Notes under the pieces: model-generated
What the model saw: the letters and a program-made list of their open reading frames with translations, nothing else
Told to the model about the DNA's origin: nothing
The model's database searches: none
Part shown: one piece after another, positions 1 through 10,653 of the stretch
Layout of the letters: the number at the start of each line of letters is the position of its first letter
Position numbering within the stretch: position 1 is the first letter of the stretch
NCBI GenBank assembly: GCA_030710605.1
Contig: CP092880.1
Span: 11,263,639 to 11,327,638, forward strand
Origin: Cordylochernes scorpioides
Taxonomy: Eukaryota > Arthropoda > Arachnida > Pseudoscorpiones > Chernetidae
Direction: 5' to 3'
DNA length: 64,000 nucleotides
Made by a program: the position numbers and the translations under genes

Positions 1-361
1 CAACCATCATGATTGGGTGAAGTAGAATGCGTCTGCCTTTGTCATCAAGACTGGGAGCACTACTCAGTGGCAGGCCACTGACTTAGCTCCAAAAGAAATG
101 CCGCCTCTGACATGAGGAACAGACTCATGTGCAGCCGCTCCTAACATGGAGTACAAACTCTGCTCATCCTGTATCCCTGGATTAGGAGCCCTTACAAGGT
201 GCTATCAGCCGGGCCAGCTGAGCCCAGGTTTTTTTAGTGAGCTTGTTACTGCTCCCCCTCCTCCTTTTTCATCCTGGCTTGGGACCGGCGAAGGCGGAGT
301 TTTTTTTCTTTCAGGTGAGAAACTTTAGGCATTGGTGAAAAGTGTAAATATATATTTTGGA
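1..361. other. Unassigned sequence
   Basis: I see no gene, RNA or recognised repeat here. The stretch is less AT-rich than what follows. The small open frames have no recognisable domain. Confidence 0.4.
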
Positions 362-378
362 AATGAAAAAAAAAAGGA

Positions 379-930
379 TAAAATAAATCAGAATATAAAT
401 TTACAAACTATATTTCAGAGGAGACGATTTATAATAGGAATTCATTTAAATGACCTCATTAAAAACTACATTTTATATATACTTGGGTTCAACTTTACAT
501 GCATGCTATCCAAAGTTCGCACACTTGAAAAAGTCACATAAAGTCGTCTGTGCGTAAACACAGGCTCTTGTAGCAAAGGTTTGGCCTTGAGCCCTCTTTA
601 TATTCATAGCAAAAGCCAACCTTAGTGAAACATAAAGCCTCTCTAGAATGAAGCGAAAGTTGGTATCCGAAGGGGACAAAGATATTTCAGACATTATACA
701 GTGTGTTCAACTTTGGGCACTGTCAGTATATGTGCTTCAAGGACATGAGAGATATAAGAAAATAAATTAGAATATAAATTTACAAACTATATTTCAGAGG
801 AGACAAATATATTTGAAAGGGAAAAAAAAGCAAATTGCAAACAACACAACTATATTGCAGATATGACAACATATTAAAGGAATAAATTCATTTAAAAGAC
901 CTCATTAAAAACAACAAATCTATATTTTTA
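379..930. repeat. Pair of AT-rich direct repeats
   Basis: A segment around 379-475 recurs at about 760-930. Both copies share an AATATAAATTTACAAAC block, a TTTCAGAGGAGA block and a block reading GACCTCATTAAAAAC. The copies are diverged and differently spaced, so this looks like an old local duplication rather than a defined element. Confidence 0.5.
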
Positions 931-1236
931 TATATACAATATAATCTAATTAATTCAACACACGATAATTCGACCATTTTTGATGTCTCGACCTACGGCC
1001 TATCATATGACAAACTAATTCGACACTTTCGATAATTCAACTATTTTGAAATTCAAATTTCAACAGTTGATATTTGTCTAAAACCCCTATTATTAACAAC
1101 ATATTAGACTGCAGAGTGCAAAAATGTAGAAAATTGTATGTATATAATTGTATGCATATATTTGTATGTATATAATTGTATGCAAATAATTGTATGTATA
1201 GATCAATGAGTAAAATAATTTTTTTTTTGCTTATCC

Positions 1237-1533
1237 CTAGTACACGTGGTACAGGCCTTGATAATCATGGTGGGTAGAGTAGGCGACTGCTTTTACTGTA
1301 AGTACACCACATGTCTAAACATGTGAAAAGCAGTTCGACTTTGCATTTATAAATGTGCCAGAGCCCCGTTTGATTACTTGCGTTTGCTGGTGGGGTTGGA
1401 CTTTTGCAAGAATCGGAAGCCATTGGAGCATTTTTTTTATTTTTTCAGAAAAAAGTGCCCAATGCGGGAATCGAACCCGGGTCGTAGCGGTCGAAAACCA
1501 ACGGCTTAGACCATCCTTCCACCAACCCCCAGT
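1237..1533 (-). mobile_element. tRNA-derived SINE (family S1), copy 1
   Basis: On the minus strand this starts with a tRNA-like head (about 1456-1530) containing GGGTTCGATTCCC, the T-arm/B-box of a Pol III internal promoter. The head continues into a non-tRNA body of about 200 bp. The acceptor arms do not pair well, so this is a SINE head and not a working tRNA. The same head and body occur on the plus strand at 18247-18552. Diverged copies lie at 42203-42575, 63184-63410 and 63612-63845, which defines a dispersed family within this window alone. Confidence 0.75.
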
Positions 1534-1839
1534 AAAATAAGTAAATAAAAAGAAGACCAAAAATAATTGATAATAGTTTATTGAATAACAAATAAAATCT
1601 TTCAGGCGAAAAATTATAGGCATTGGTAAAAAAGTAAACAAGAGAAATAGCAATTGGGGTTTTGTTCCTGCGGCGAGTCATATTAGCACGCCTAGCGGTT
1701 AGGGGAGTGAGTCTTCCACGGCCTTTTCGAGGCATGACAGAAGACGCTGAAAAAAAAAGGTAAAATAAGAACCAAGCAGAGGAAAACTATAAAACTGAAT
1801 GCCAGGACAGGCATAAAAAGAAAATTCCAAGCATGTGAG

Positions 1840-2680
1840 GAAACAATTGATGAAAAAAAAAAGGATTCCAAAAAAATACTGCAAAAAAGAAACCAGACAC
1901 AAAAAGCAACAATTGATTACACAAATACCGCCTCAGCCTATTTATGAGAAGAAAAAAAAATGATAGACACAAAAATGGAGCTAAATTCAAATGAAAAACT
2001 ATAACAGATCAAGTAATCAAATCAGGCATTATGAAAGATACTGCAAAAAAGAAAATCAGACACAAAAAAATGGAGCTAAATTCAAATGAAAACTATAACA
2101 GATCAAGTAATGAAATTAGGCATTATGAAAGATACTGCAAAAAAGAAAATCAGACACAAAAATGGAGCTAAATTCAAATGAAAACTATAACAAATTAATA
2201 CAAGAAAATAAGACCTAATCCAAATAATTTAATAGTGTGTGATGTTTTGGCAACAGCAATGTCACCATCATCAGACAAAAGAATAAATGAGATTTTATTC
2301 TTTAGTTCATTTATTCTTTTGTCTGATGCTGTTGCTGAAACGTCACACACTATTAAATTATTCGGATTAGGTCTTATTAATGAGAAAAAAAAAGATGCCA
2401 AAGAGAGATGAAAAAATGCCAAAAAAGATAACCAGATACAAAAATTGTGCTAAATTCAAATGAAAAACTATAACAAACACTTACAAAATATAATTATTAT
2501 AGAATAAAAGTAATAATTCAATCTACAATTCGAAAAATAATATAACCTCAGCCTATTTATGAGAAAAAAAATGTTGCCAAAGACATTAGGAAAGATACTG
2601 AAAATAGAAAACATACACAAAAATTGAGCTATATTTAAATGAAAAACTATAACAAAGTGCTTACAAATTATAATTATAAT
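1840..2680. repeat. Degenerate A-rich tandem repeat of about 90 bp
   Basis: The block GAGCTAAATTCAAATGAAAA followed by CTATAACA recurs about every 90 bp (around 1980, 2075, 2165, 2445 and 2620), together with GATACTGCAAAAAAGAAAA. A foldback at 2209-2382 interrupts the array. No coding potential is visible. Confidence 0.6.
2209..2382. mobile_element. Foldback element F5 with hammerhead-like core
   Basis: Two inverted arms of about 75 bp (AAGACCTAATCCAAATAATT and its complement near 2365-2382) meet at about 2295. The left arm read on the minus strand has an exact CTGATGA (complement of 2268-2274), a 6-bp stem GGTGAC/GTTGCC, then AAAACATC. The right arm on the plus strand keeps GAAACGTC (2337-2344). 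Together they resemble a type-I hammerhead split between two decayed arms. The function is inferred from the motif order only. Confidence 0.55.
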
Positions 2681-3134
2681 CAAATGAATCAGAAATACGA
2701 CATATATATTATAAATTAGTAAAAGGTAATAAGACAAAAGAACGCATTTCAAAACAAAGGAATTGATGATGATAAATGCAAAAAATCTACGATTGTAAAA
2801 TAGATTAAATTAAAAAATAAAAATAACTGTTAACATTAGGAAAATAAAAACAGAACTATCATACGAAGAAAAAAATAACGAAAATTTTGGTATATAGATT
2901 GTTATGTGTAGTTCAGAATCTTCGGAGGAGATAGCTTAGGACTTTACAATGGAAAACTCTGTTACGGTATTATCTATATAGACTATAAACAGATCTATGT
3001 ATTATGAAATCGCATTTGTATTTTGTTTACACTGTGTGACTTCACTGCTCTCTTTGATGTGAGAAATAAATAAAGAATTCTGGAGGCTACTTAAAGTAGA
3101 GTTATCTCATTATTTCCTTATATAAATTTGTAGA

Positions 3135-3338
3135 ATGGTTGAAACACGCTCTGGTAAGATACAAGACCCGGTACAGGAGAGAATCAAGGTTGAAGAGTCT
3201 GCCAAGCCGCAACCTGATGCAACTATATATATATCTTATATAAAGAAAAAATATATTCTGCTTGTATTTAGAATTGTTGAGATTATCTTAATTTTGGTTA
3301 TCTTGAGGATTAAGCTATGGCGGTGCAGTCGTGGTTGA
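3135..3338 (+). pseudogene. Possible gag N-terminal remnant
   Basis: The 67-residue frame begins MVETRSGK and is followed by a charged, glutamine- and lysine-rich stretch. LTR-retrotransposon gag proteins often begin this way. After about residue 35 it becomes hydrophobic, low-complexity sequence, so the similarity is short. No LTR, zinc knuckle or pol sequence is recognised around it. It could equally be a chance frame in AT-rich DNA. Confidence 0.2.
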
Positions 3339-3758
3339 ATAATCTTGAAATAAAAATAATAATATGGTTTTGATCAGTAATTGCTTTAATTGTGATAAAG
3401 GAATATATAAAAGAACATAATTTGATAAAAGTAATGCCTGGCTTAAGGCGTAAGAATAAAAAAAAATGAAAAGCTTATTTACATAATGTACAAAAGTTTT
3501 AGCCGGCCAACGGGGAACAACAACAATGAGTTTTTTTATATGCAAAGCGTGACCTCTGGCGGTCGATTTAACAGAATATTTGTATCTATGAAATATATTT
3601 TTAAATAAAATAATATTTTAATATAACATTTTAAATACCTTTATATAACATTTCCCCCCTGTGAAGAGAATAATATGGGTAGAGAGAAAAGTGAAAAAAA
3701 TATAGTTAAAAAAAAAAAAAGATAAAATGATGATAGAAAGAAAAGGTGAGGTGATATT

Positions 3759-4090
3759 TACTTATCATATTGGTTTTTGGATGGTAACCAATAGACAGGA
3801 AAGTACAAAGTGATGCATAGTGTGGATGATAATACAATGATTGTTAATTGAGTGAAAAATGTGGTAAAGAGAGAAAAAAATTGGTGTTCCCTCATCGTAT
3901 TGGCTTGTTGTGAACCAATAGGTAGGGAAGATACATGAGAAAATTGACACATTATAAGAATGAAGAAATAAAATAAAATGCATGACTATTAAAAGTTAGA
4001 AATAAAAGGATGATATCCCTTGATCATATTGACTTGTTGTGAGCTAATAGATTGGGAAAAACATGAGATAATGATACACATATATTATTA
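3759..4090. repeat. Degenerate tandem repeat, about 130 bp x 3
   Basis: Three diverged units each contain CATATTGG or a variant, then TTGTTGTGA, then a block like CAATAGGTAGGGAA followed by ACATGAGA. They start near 3763, 3893 and 4023. No coding potential. Confidence 0.5.
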
Positions 4091-4171
4091 ATGAGGAATA
4101 AAAATAAAATGCAGAATTAGAAAAAGAAACAAGTTGAGACAAAGTTTATGTACAAAATGAAAAATGAAAAC

Positions 4172-4661
4172 ACGAAATATCGGAAATAAAACTTTATGAT
4201 CCAAAATAGGCATTTTTAAATAATATATATATATATTATAAAACTATTTTAGAGGCGTAATATTCTTTTTAAAATAAAACAATTTCTACTGTCCTTACTG
4301 CGATGGAAAAATTAAAGGGAGGGCCTGGCTCATCAGTGGTGAACCCTCCCAGCGGTTTCGCCAGTTTAATCTACCATTTTAAATTTTTAAATGGTAGATT
4401 AAACTGGCGAAACCGCTGGGAGGGTTCACCACTGATGAGCCAGGCCCTCCCTTTAATTTTTCCATCGCAGTAAGGACAGTAGAAATTGTTTTATTTTAAA
4501 AAGAATATCACGCCTCTAAAATAGTTTTATAATTTGATAACAGATGGCGCTCTAGTACATCGTAATATATATATATATGTTTGAAAATAGAGCAATCCAT
4601 ATATTATATTATTTAAAAATGCCTATTTTGGATCATAAAGTTTTATTTCCGATATTTCGTG
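4172..4661. mobile_element. Outer foldback of M2 type, interrupted by foldback F1
   Basis: Arms at 4172-4227 and 4603-4661 are inverted copies of one another (CACGAAATATCGGAAATAAA on the left, the complement on the right). The arm resembles the M2 foldback family (GGCATATATTGGATC ... CCAATATTTC). A complete F1 foldback lies between the arms, so this is a foldback inserted in a foldback. Confidence 0.6.
4236..4561. mobile_element. Foldback F1, near-perfect copy
   Basis: The inverted arms are 4236-4381 and 4389-4533, about 145 bp each and nearly perfectly complementary around a short AT spacer. Only the right side continues into an unpaired extension of about 28 bp (AACAGATGGCGCTCTAGTAC). The arm includes GGCGAAACCGCTGGG ... 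CACCACTGATGAGCC. The same asymmetric architecture recurs at 9966-10282, 21077-21288 and 33678-34022. Confidence 0.75.
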
Positions 4662-4859
4662 TGGCAACTCGCCAAACTTCTTCGGGGAAACAAGATTGTT
4701 TTGATAAGCTCGCGTATCAATTCACGAGTATGTACAACTGCTATAAAAAAAAAATTTAATATCTAAAATCTACAATATGTATGTTTATAAATATAATTAA
4801 TAATAATAAAATAATATTTTAATATAACATTTTAAATACCTTTATATAACATATATATA

Positions 4860-5860
4860 TCTCATTTATAAAAATAAAATCCAATGTATCTATCTATTTT
4901 CCCGGCTCTGCTCGTCTCCTAAATATGTAACTAATCTGGCTGATATTTTAACTGGATATAGAGTTAAATATGAAAGAGTTTTATTTTGCATTTTACACCA
5001 AGAAATATTAAAATTACTAAAATAATCAACACACAAAACGCGATATCCCAGCTAGGGATAATTGTGTCGATTTACCTTATTTCAAAACAGAAACAGTTAT
5101 AAACATATTATACAAGAAAAAAGTAATCAAAAATAAGAAAGAGAGAAACAATAATATATATTAGGAACCTGAACCTTTCAGGTTAGAAAGATTATCATAA
5201 ATATATTTATAAGTACTGGGCGAGAAGAATTATTTTTAGCCAGAAAATGATGATGACAATATTTCTGTATCATGTTTTATTGACCGAAACAAAATTCCTT
5301 CGTGGGATTTTTAATAAAGTGAACATAGCCGAAGCTCTATCATCATTTTTAGTAAGCAGGAACAAAACAATATATAGAGTTGAATCTGAAAAAAACTTAT
5401 AGTCAAATATCAGGTCTCTATCTTGAATATCCTTTGAGTAATTTACAAATTTGCCAATTTCACTCGCAACCAGCTCCCCACTGCGGTAACTGAAAGAATT
5501 ACGTCAAGGACGTGTGCAATGACCGAAGTTGGAGATAGGTTTCGGTTTTGGCAGGAAGTCTGCTGCACCTTTAATACAATAGGATTTTGTAATACAATTT
5601 TCAAATATCGTTGTAAAACTTTACATTTATATTTTATATTCAAGGCAAAATATGAAGTTTACTAAAATTGTTTTACAGTACATGGTTTAAAAGTTTACTA
5701 TCGATTATTTTAAAAGATATTTTGATAGATAATTCTATTTCAAATTTTTTTGTCAAATTCTAAAATGTATTTCGATATCTTAGAATACTTGACATTTTGT
5801 TTGTATTATATATCATAATGTGTTTTATTTCAAGAATTATTCGTAGGGCAAATATTAACC
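4860..5860. other. Unassigned AT-rich sequence
   Basis: I see no recognisable gene or repeat. One 66-codon minus-strand frame (5443-5643) has no domain I can name. Confidence 0.35.
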
Positions 5861-6005
5861 TGGGGAAGTTCTGGGTGAAGCGCCGGGTCCTAATTTATAA
5901 TTGTAAAACGAACAGTATTTGAATAAAAACAACTTTTTTATACATACGCACTCGAAGAAAGAACTCTCGGGGAAAACCCGGGCGTTGCTCGGTTCATTCG
6001 GCTAT
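5860..6005 (+). mobile_element. Helitron 3' end (degenerate)
   Basis: The segment contains TTATAATTGTAAAACGAACA, then ACCCGGGCGTTGCTCGG, a decayed terminal hairpin, then TTCATTCGGCTAT. In intact family members (33628-33656) the hairpin is CCCGGGCGTTGCCCGGG, followed by TCATTCGTCTAG. CTAT replaces the canonical CTAG here, so the end is mutated. The 5' end of the element is not recognised. Confidence 0.6.
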
Positions 6006-6456
6006 TATGGAATGAACATACAAACACCTTTCATCTTTATTAGAAAGAAGGATTGATATTTATTTAGGACAATATCAAAAAATTAATTTTATATTATTCT
6101 TTCTTATCCTATGTGTATTTTATGTCCAAATATCGTGGGTTCGCGAATCCATATGTGTAGGTTGTATACCAGTTAAGTTAGTCTTCTGGTTTTATCCAGT
6201 GTTTTCTTTCTCTCTCTTGGTCTTGTATAACGCTAGCCATCACATCAACCTGCCCACTCTGTGGGAAATAACTCTCGCAGTCCATCGGTGGCGGAGTCTT
6301 TCCCGCGTTGGGCGCCACCAATGAAGACCTTGTATATATTTTATATATATGTATATTTATCAATTATTCTATATATTTATTTATTCATATATTTATAATT
6401 ATATAATGAATTTTTTTAAATATTTATATTATGTATTTAATCTAAAATAATCTTAT

Positions 6457-7052
6457 ATGGACATTATATCCTGTGCTACAGGTGCGCCCATCGGGTTTAT
6501 AAAACAATTAAGCAATTTACTCAATAATAACGGATACTCGTGGCTTACTTATTGTAATGATCCTGATTCATTAAGGAATGCTATCCCAGGAATATTAAGA
6601 ACTACGATAGAGCAAACAATACAAAATGACTTAACAAGAATAACCCAATCAAAGTTATATTCCCACTATAGAGATATATATATACAACGTTTACCACCGA
6701 AGAATATTTCGTAAGTGAACTCCCTTTTCCTGTCATCAGATTAATCGCGCAATTTAGAACCCTTTCAATATTTTTCAGAGAACACCATCTGATTTTAATG
6801 AGGCGTGAAGGCCTGAAATGCACTTTCTGTGGATCAGGAATAACAACGGAGATGTTGCACTACTTATTTGACTGTGCTGCTCTGTCTAAGGAAAGACGAA
6901 AACTAAATGATAAAACGGGGCAACTTTGTCCTTCATTTCCAGCACTATTTTATCAAATATCAAAGAATATGTATATAGCGATGGCGATATTTGGATTCCA
7001 CAAGACTATATCACGGAAAAAGGCCAAACAGTGTTCTCCCCATCCCTTGTGA
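6457..7052 (+). pseudogene. LINE-A ORF2 C-terminal fragment
   Basis: Two overlapping frames (6457-6714 and 6798-7052), separated by a frameshift zone, carry the end of a non-LTR retrotransposon ORF2. The second frame has a cysteine/histidine module: CTFCGSG, about 13 residues, then HYLFDC. This C-x2-C ... H-x4-C arrangement is typical of the C-terminal nucleic-acid-binding knuckle of jockey/CR1/I-type LINEs. The reverse-transcriptase core is absent because of 5' truncation. The product cannot be functional. Confidence 0.65.
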
Positions 7053-7107
7053 ACTGGCGAATCCTGTATAGGGCGAGAGGCCCTAAATAAAGGCTTTGTT
7101 GTTGTTG
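6466..7107 (+). mobile_element. 5'-truncated LINE-A with 13-bp target duplication
   Basis: TTATATGGACATT at 6453-6465 is repeated exactly at 7108-7120, marking a clean retrotransposition. The element encodes the C-terminal part of a reverse-transcriptase polyprotein and ends with AGGCCCTAAATAAAGGC and a (GTT)n tail. A second, shorter copy lies at 20238-20697 with its own target duplication, and both share the same 3' end. Such 5' truncation is standard for target-primed reverse transcription. Confidence 0.85.
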
Positions 7108-7379
7108 TTATATGGACATTGTAATAAATCGGTTTCAATCTCTCCCTCTCTCTCTCTTCAGGTGGAGGTATAATTTAATGTTGACTATTTGGAAATCAAA
7201 CTCGTTATTGCTGAACAATCCAAAACTTTTGTTATATAGAGCTTTTTTCAATGAGAGGGGATTGTAACTTTTGTAAAATGGTTGTTTATCTGACATAGCT
7301 CTTCAAGAGGTATAGTCACAAAGAGTTGTTTAACTATATCTAAATGTACATTTATGACCCATTTATTCCAGAAATTATA

Positions 7380-7870
7380 GATACCTTTCTCAAATCAAGA
7401 ATGAATCTTCTGAAAAACGAAGCAAATAATACTTTCTTAAGCTTTTTTCCCCCAAGAAATCTCTAAATACTTTCGTCCAAATTGTTATAATACACAATTT
7501 GTTACAAACCACGAATATTTCAAAAGTTTTTTTAAATAGAATAAAGACAGTGGAGGATTCAAGTTGCTTTTGTGGTATTGAGGAACAAACCTCAAGACAT
7601 CTACTGATCGAATGCCCAGCATTTCAAGATTATAGAATGAAGAATGAACTAGTTGTTTGTGAACTTAACGATTTGATTTCCGATAAAAATCATATTTAAA
7701 ATTTAATTCATTTTGTAAATACATTTTAAACTTTCTACAATATCTGGATCTCTAGTGTTTTCATGCGTTGAATAATGTAGATAACTTATGTAAATAAACT
7801 TTTCTCCTTGTTTGGCGCAAATATCCTTTGCGGGATATAGCGCTTTGGAAATAAAATAATTGATAATTAA
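7380..7870 (+). pseudogene. Second LINE ORF2 tail (different family)
   Basis: The frame at 7499-7699 contains CFCGIEEQTSRHLLIECP, the C-x-C ... H-x4-C C-terminal knuckle of a non-LTR polyprotein. About 165 bp of decayed 3' UTR follows, ending near GGAAATAAAATAATTGAT. Upstream sequence is disrupted. The 3' end differs from LINE-A, and the fragment at 23341-23640 resembles it in protein motif only. Confidence 0.55.
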
Positions 7871-7984
7871 ATGATACTTAATGGTAGATCTAGATGTTCA
7901 TTGTTGAGGAATGTGTTCCAATTACATTAGACGTTACTCGTGTATCATTCTCTGACTCACTTGAAATCAAATAAAGTAAAACAT

Positions 7985-8790
7985 GAAGGAAGATGAGTTT
8001 CTTTTTTAATAAACGCGAGCGGGCCTTCGGGCCACACGCCCTTCTACTGGCTAAGAGATTCCAAAAGATACAAGGCTATTTATACTATGGTAGGCGAAAT
8101 TTGAGCATATTTATATTTTTTCTTATAGACAGAGAAACAAATACAAGTATGATTACAATTAAGATATGCAAAAATTTGCAAAAATATAGGGAAAAGACAA
8201 TGAGGCAAATTCTAAATCTAACGCATCAGGGGAGAACCGGGATATCACTATGAAGGGAGGACAGTAAAACATCAGGATAAGAATACTTAATAAATATCTG
8301 GTATGTCTATTTTCTTATCAAAACTATTCAGCTTGACAGAGGTTATAGCTTCCAACACCAATCTTTGGTGTTGGTTTGGAACACGTGATGTTAGTGGATG
8401 GTCGGCTGGCTGAGGTTGAATGTGTGGCCTGTGGAAGACATGTGTTGGTAGATTAAGGAGCGAGGGTTACTGTTTTTAAAATTCCTTGTGTGTTCTGACA
8501 TTCTAAGAGCCACGTTTCTACCTGTGTCACCCACATATGTGGCAGCACATTGCGCGCATGAGACAGAGTAGACCGCGCTGGTACTATGGAGAAGATCAGG
8601 GGGCGAGTCTGATCTGGTAATGGGATATCTAAGGTGTGTGGATAAATTTGGGTATTGCTGAAATATGTATGGATGCCATATGTTTTAAGGATTCTTGAGG
8701 TGTTAACTGTGTGGGAGGAAAAGGGTAAAACACATGTCGATCTGTAGACTGTTGAGCCTGTAAGTGTGTCTATTAATAAAAGGGAGTGGG
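7985..8790 (-). mobile_element. Penelope-like element, 3' part with GIY-YIG domain
   Basis: Read on the minus strand, 8580-8391 translates to a segment with VSCAQCAATYVGDTGRN followed by ALRMSEH and TGH. This matches the core of the GIY-YIG endonuclease of Penelope-like retroelements: Y-x-G-x-TGR, then an R ... EH segment. The frame stops at 8391-8393. Upstream (8780-8580) the reading is consistent with the RT thumb and linker. Downstream, about 8005-8056 on the minus strand carries AGAAGGGC ... GCCCGAAGG, similar to the hammerhead-bearing ends of Penelope elements. Sequence at 18085-18160 resembles this end. Confidence 0.6.
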
Positions 8791-8819
8791 AAATCTGCTA
8801 AGGTGAGATTCGAGATAAT

Positions 8820-8975
8820 CAAACACACACAAAGCTTTATTAAGATCACCGGTATTATATAGATTCACCACATGAAGAAAGAAAGCATAGATGAAGCTCC
8901 TATACTCCAGGCAGCGTAGCACCCAGCAACAGCCTCCAGGTCCCGACGCATTTCCAGTGGCCACACCGTACATAC
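8820..8975. repeat. Copy of the 90-bp-array parent repeat
   Basis: The sequence AGCTTTATTAAGATCACCGG ... CTCCAGGCAGCGTAG ... CAGTGGCCACA aligns with 24312-24440. On the minus strand it reads as a hairpin followed by AATAAAGC and a (TG)n run, which suggests the 3' end of a retroelement. Confidence 0.55.
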
Positions 8976-8979
8976 GTCA

Positions 8980-9960
8980 AAGTTAGCGTATCACTGAAAA
9001 GGCGAGTGTAGAATCAGCCGCGTTCTAGTCTTTGCTTTCCTCATCCAAATCTAAAAATGTTTTATTCAATTTATTAGTTGTCTACATCTATCCAATCTGT
9101 AATCCAAACATGATCGTCATTTCATCAGTGGGAGCACGTGCATAATTTGTTATGTGTTAATACGCATTTCATCCAAACCTCGACTTAATTAGGTTACTGG
9201 CAATTCCTATGATGGTCCAGTGTCATTCGCATTCTAATTTGGGTGCTTGTCGGGTAGGGGACGGGGTGGAGACAATGGGTGTGGGTGGATAGGACACGCT
9301 TCCTTTGTCCCCGAACAAAGGGGCAAATTTTGCAAGAGGACCGGGGGGATGAGTCAGTCCGGGTTTCAAGCGACTTCCACCAGGATCACACATATCTCTG
9401 CTCCACTGCCGATCCATTAATCCTGGGTTATCTTGGCTCTTTAGCTCTCCCGGGATTGGTGTGACTCGTTATGACGTGACGTCCATCTGCCATTATTCGA
9501 TTAGAAATGCTCTTAGCTTTAAATCCCATTCATCTTGTAAACTCTCTTATCGTTCGTTTGATAATACTTGACGTCATCTGTCCACTGAACCGACAGTTTG
9601 GAAAAAAATGATTATTGGATATGAAGAAATATTGGAGTAAAGTGAGTGATGATTGGGCATCTTTTTTTAATCGTTCCTATGGTTCCTTTCTCATTAAACT
9701 ACAGGTTTGCCATGCTATATACTATGGGTGAACTCAGTAAAATGACTTTGCACTTACAATATCTCAAACCACCGTGTGATTACTTGCATATACTGTCGGA
9801 ATATATTGTATCACCGAGGCACGCGCACTGGATAAATTAAATATTACAATATTTATATATTTCGATCGAGAAGCCATTAGCTATTTGTCAGATTGGTGGG
9901 GCTTCATAGGAATAAGAAACACAACTTTGAAGAAAATGAAAAATAAGAAAATTGAACTAT
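8980..9960. other. Unassigned sequence
   Basis: No gene, RNA or repeat is recognised. A GC-richer patch at 9220-9480 has short overlapping open frames on both strands and no recognisable domain. Confidence 0.35.
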
Positions 9961-9965
9961 TTTTG

Positions 9966-10282
9966 ACGTGTATAATTATTTTTAAAATAAATCAATTTTC
10001 TACTGCTCTTAATGCAATCATAAAATAATGCAAGAGCCTGGCTCATCAGTGGTGAACCCTCCCAGCGATTTCGCCAGTTTAATCTACAATACCGCTGTTA
10101 TATTGAATTTCTCGGTTTACCTTTTATAGTGATACTGAATGGGTATTTTAGATAAACTATGGACATGAGCTTTGAGGACAGTAGAAATTCATACAATGAT
10201 AAATATATATATATATATTTAAAGAATCATACTCGTTAAAAATAGTTAAAATTTCTAATAACAGATGGCGCGCTAATGCATC
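9966..10282. mobile_element. Foldback F1, degenerate copy
   Basis: It shares CTGGCTCATCAGTGGTGAAC and CGCCAGTTTAATCTAC with the copy at 4236-4561, plus the one-sided extension AACAGATGGCGCGCTAATGC at the right end. About 110 bp of unrelated sequence replaces the inner part of the right arm, so the palindrome is broken. Confidence 0.6.
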
Positions 10283-10653
10283 TTCTTAAAAATCAAAAAT
10301 AATCAACAACATAAAAAAGAGAGGGCTAAACGTTTATGTTCATCCTTTGCTAGAATATCATAACAAAACTACCCTTTATTGTCGAATATATAAGAATATA
10401 TAATGCTATATAATCTCTTTATTACCTTTTCATATGTTTTAATTTGATGAGGAAGGTCTTGCGCCCGAAAGCTTCTTTTATAATTTAATAAATAGAGTTG
10501 CGGTTTATTATGACTTTTTTTTTGGTAATTTGTTGAAAACCACAAACCTGTGATGATAAATAAAAAGAATCGTTCAATAAGGTAATAGAGATATATAAAA
10601 CTGTCTGGTTTATTGAATCGGCTAAAATGCTGGGAAATATACGATATTAGCAA

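Larger units (their letters stand above)
3605..4851. repeat. 48-bp direct repeat flanking a repeat cluster
   Basis: The block at 3605-3652, beginning AAAATAATATTTTAATATAA, recurs almost exactly at 4804-4851. Between the copies lie a degenerate tandem repeat (3759-4090) and nested foldbacks (4172-4661). The pair could be a very long target duplication or the edges of a local duplication. I cannot choose between these. Confidence 0.5.
6178..7170 (+). repeat. Dispersed repeat R, split by a LINE insertion
   Basis: The sequence at 6233-6465 and 7121-7170 matches 61365-61610 end to end: a GC-richer block (CTGCCCACTCTGTGGGAAA ... GGCGGAGTCTTTCCCGC), then AT-rich sequence and TTTCAATCT. In the other copy the two parts are contiguous, so the LINE at 6466-7107 is a later insertion. 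I cannot assign R to a class. The small frames in it may be remnants of a coding element. Confidence 0.65.

Noticed and set aside
1456-1533. Functional tRNA gene on the minus strand
   Set aside because: The T-arm is perfect, but the acceptor arms do not pair and the unit continues into a SINE body shared with four other copies.
4236-4561. Complete type-II hammerhead in the F1 arm (GGCGAAAC ... CTGATGAGCC)
   Set aside because: Stem II pairs well, but the 19 nt between GAAA and CUGAUGA are too few to form both stems III and I with a UH cleavage site. I keep only the motif resemblance.
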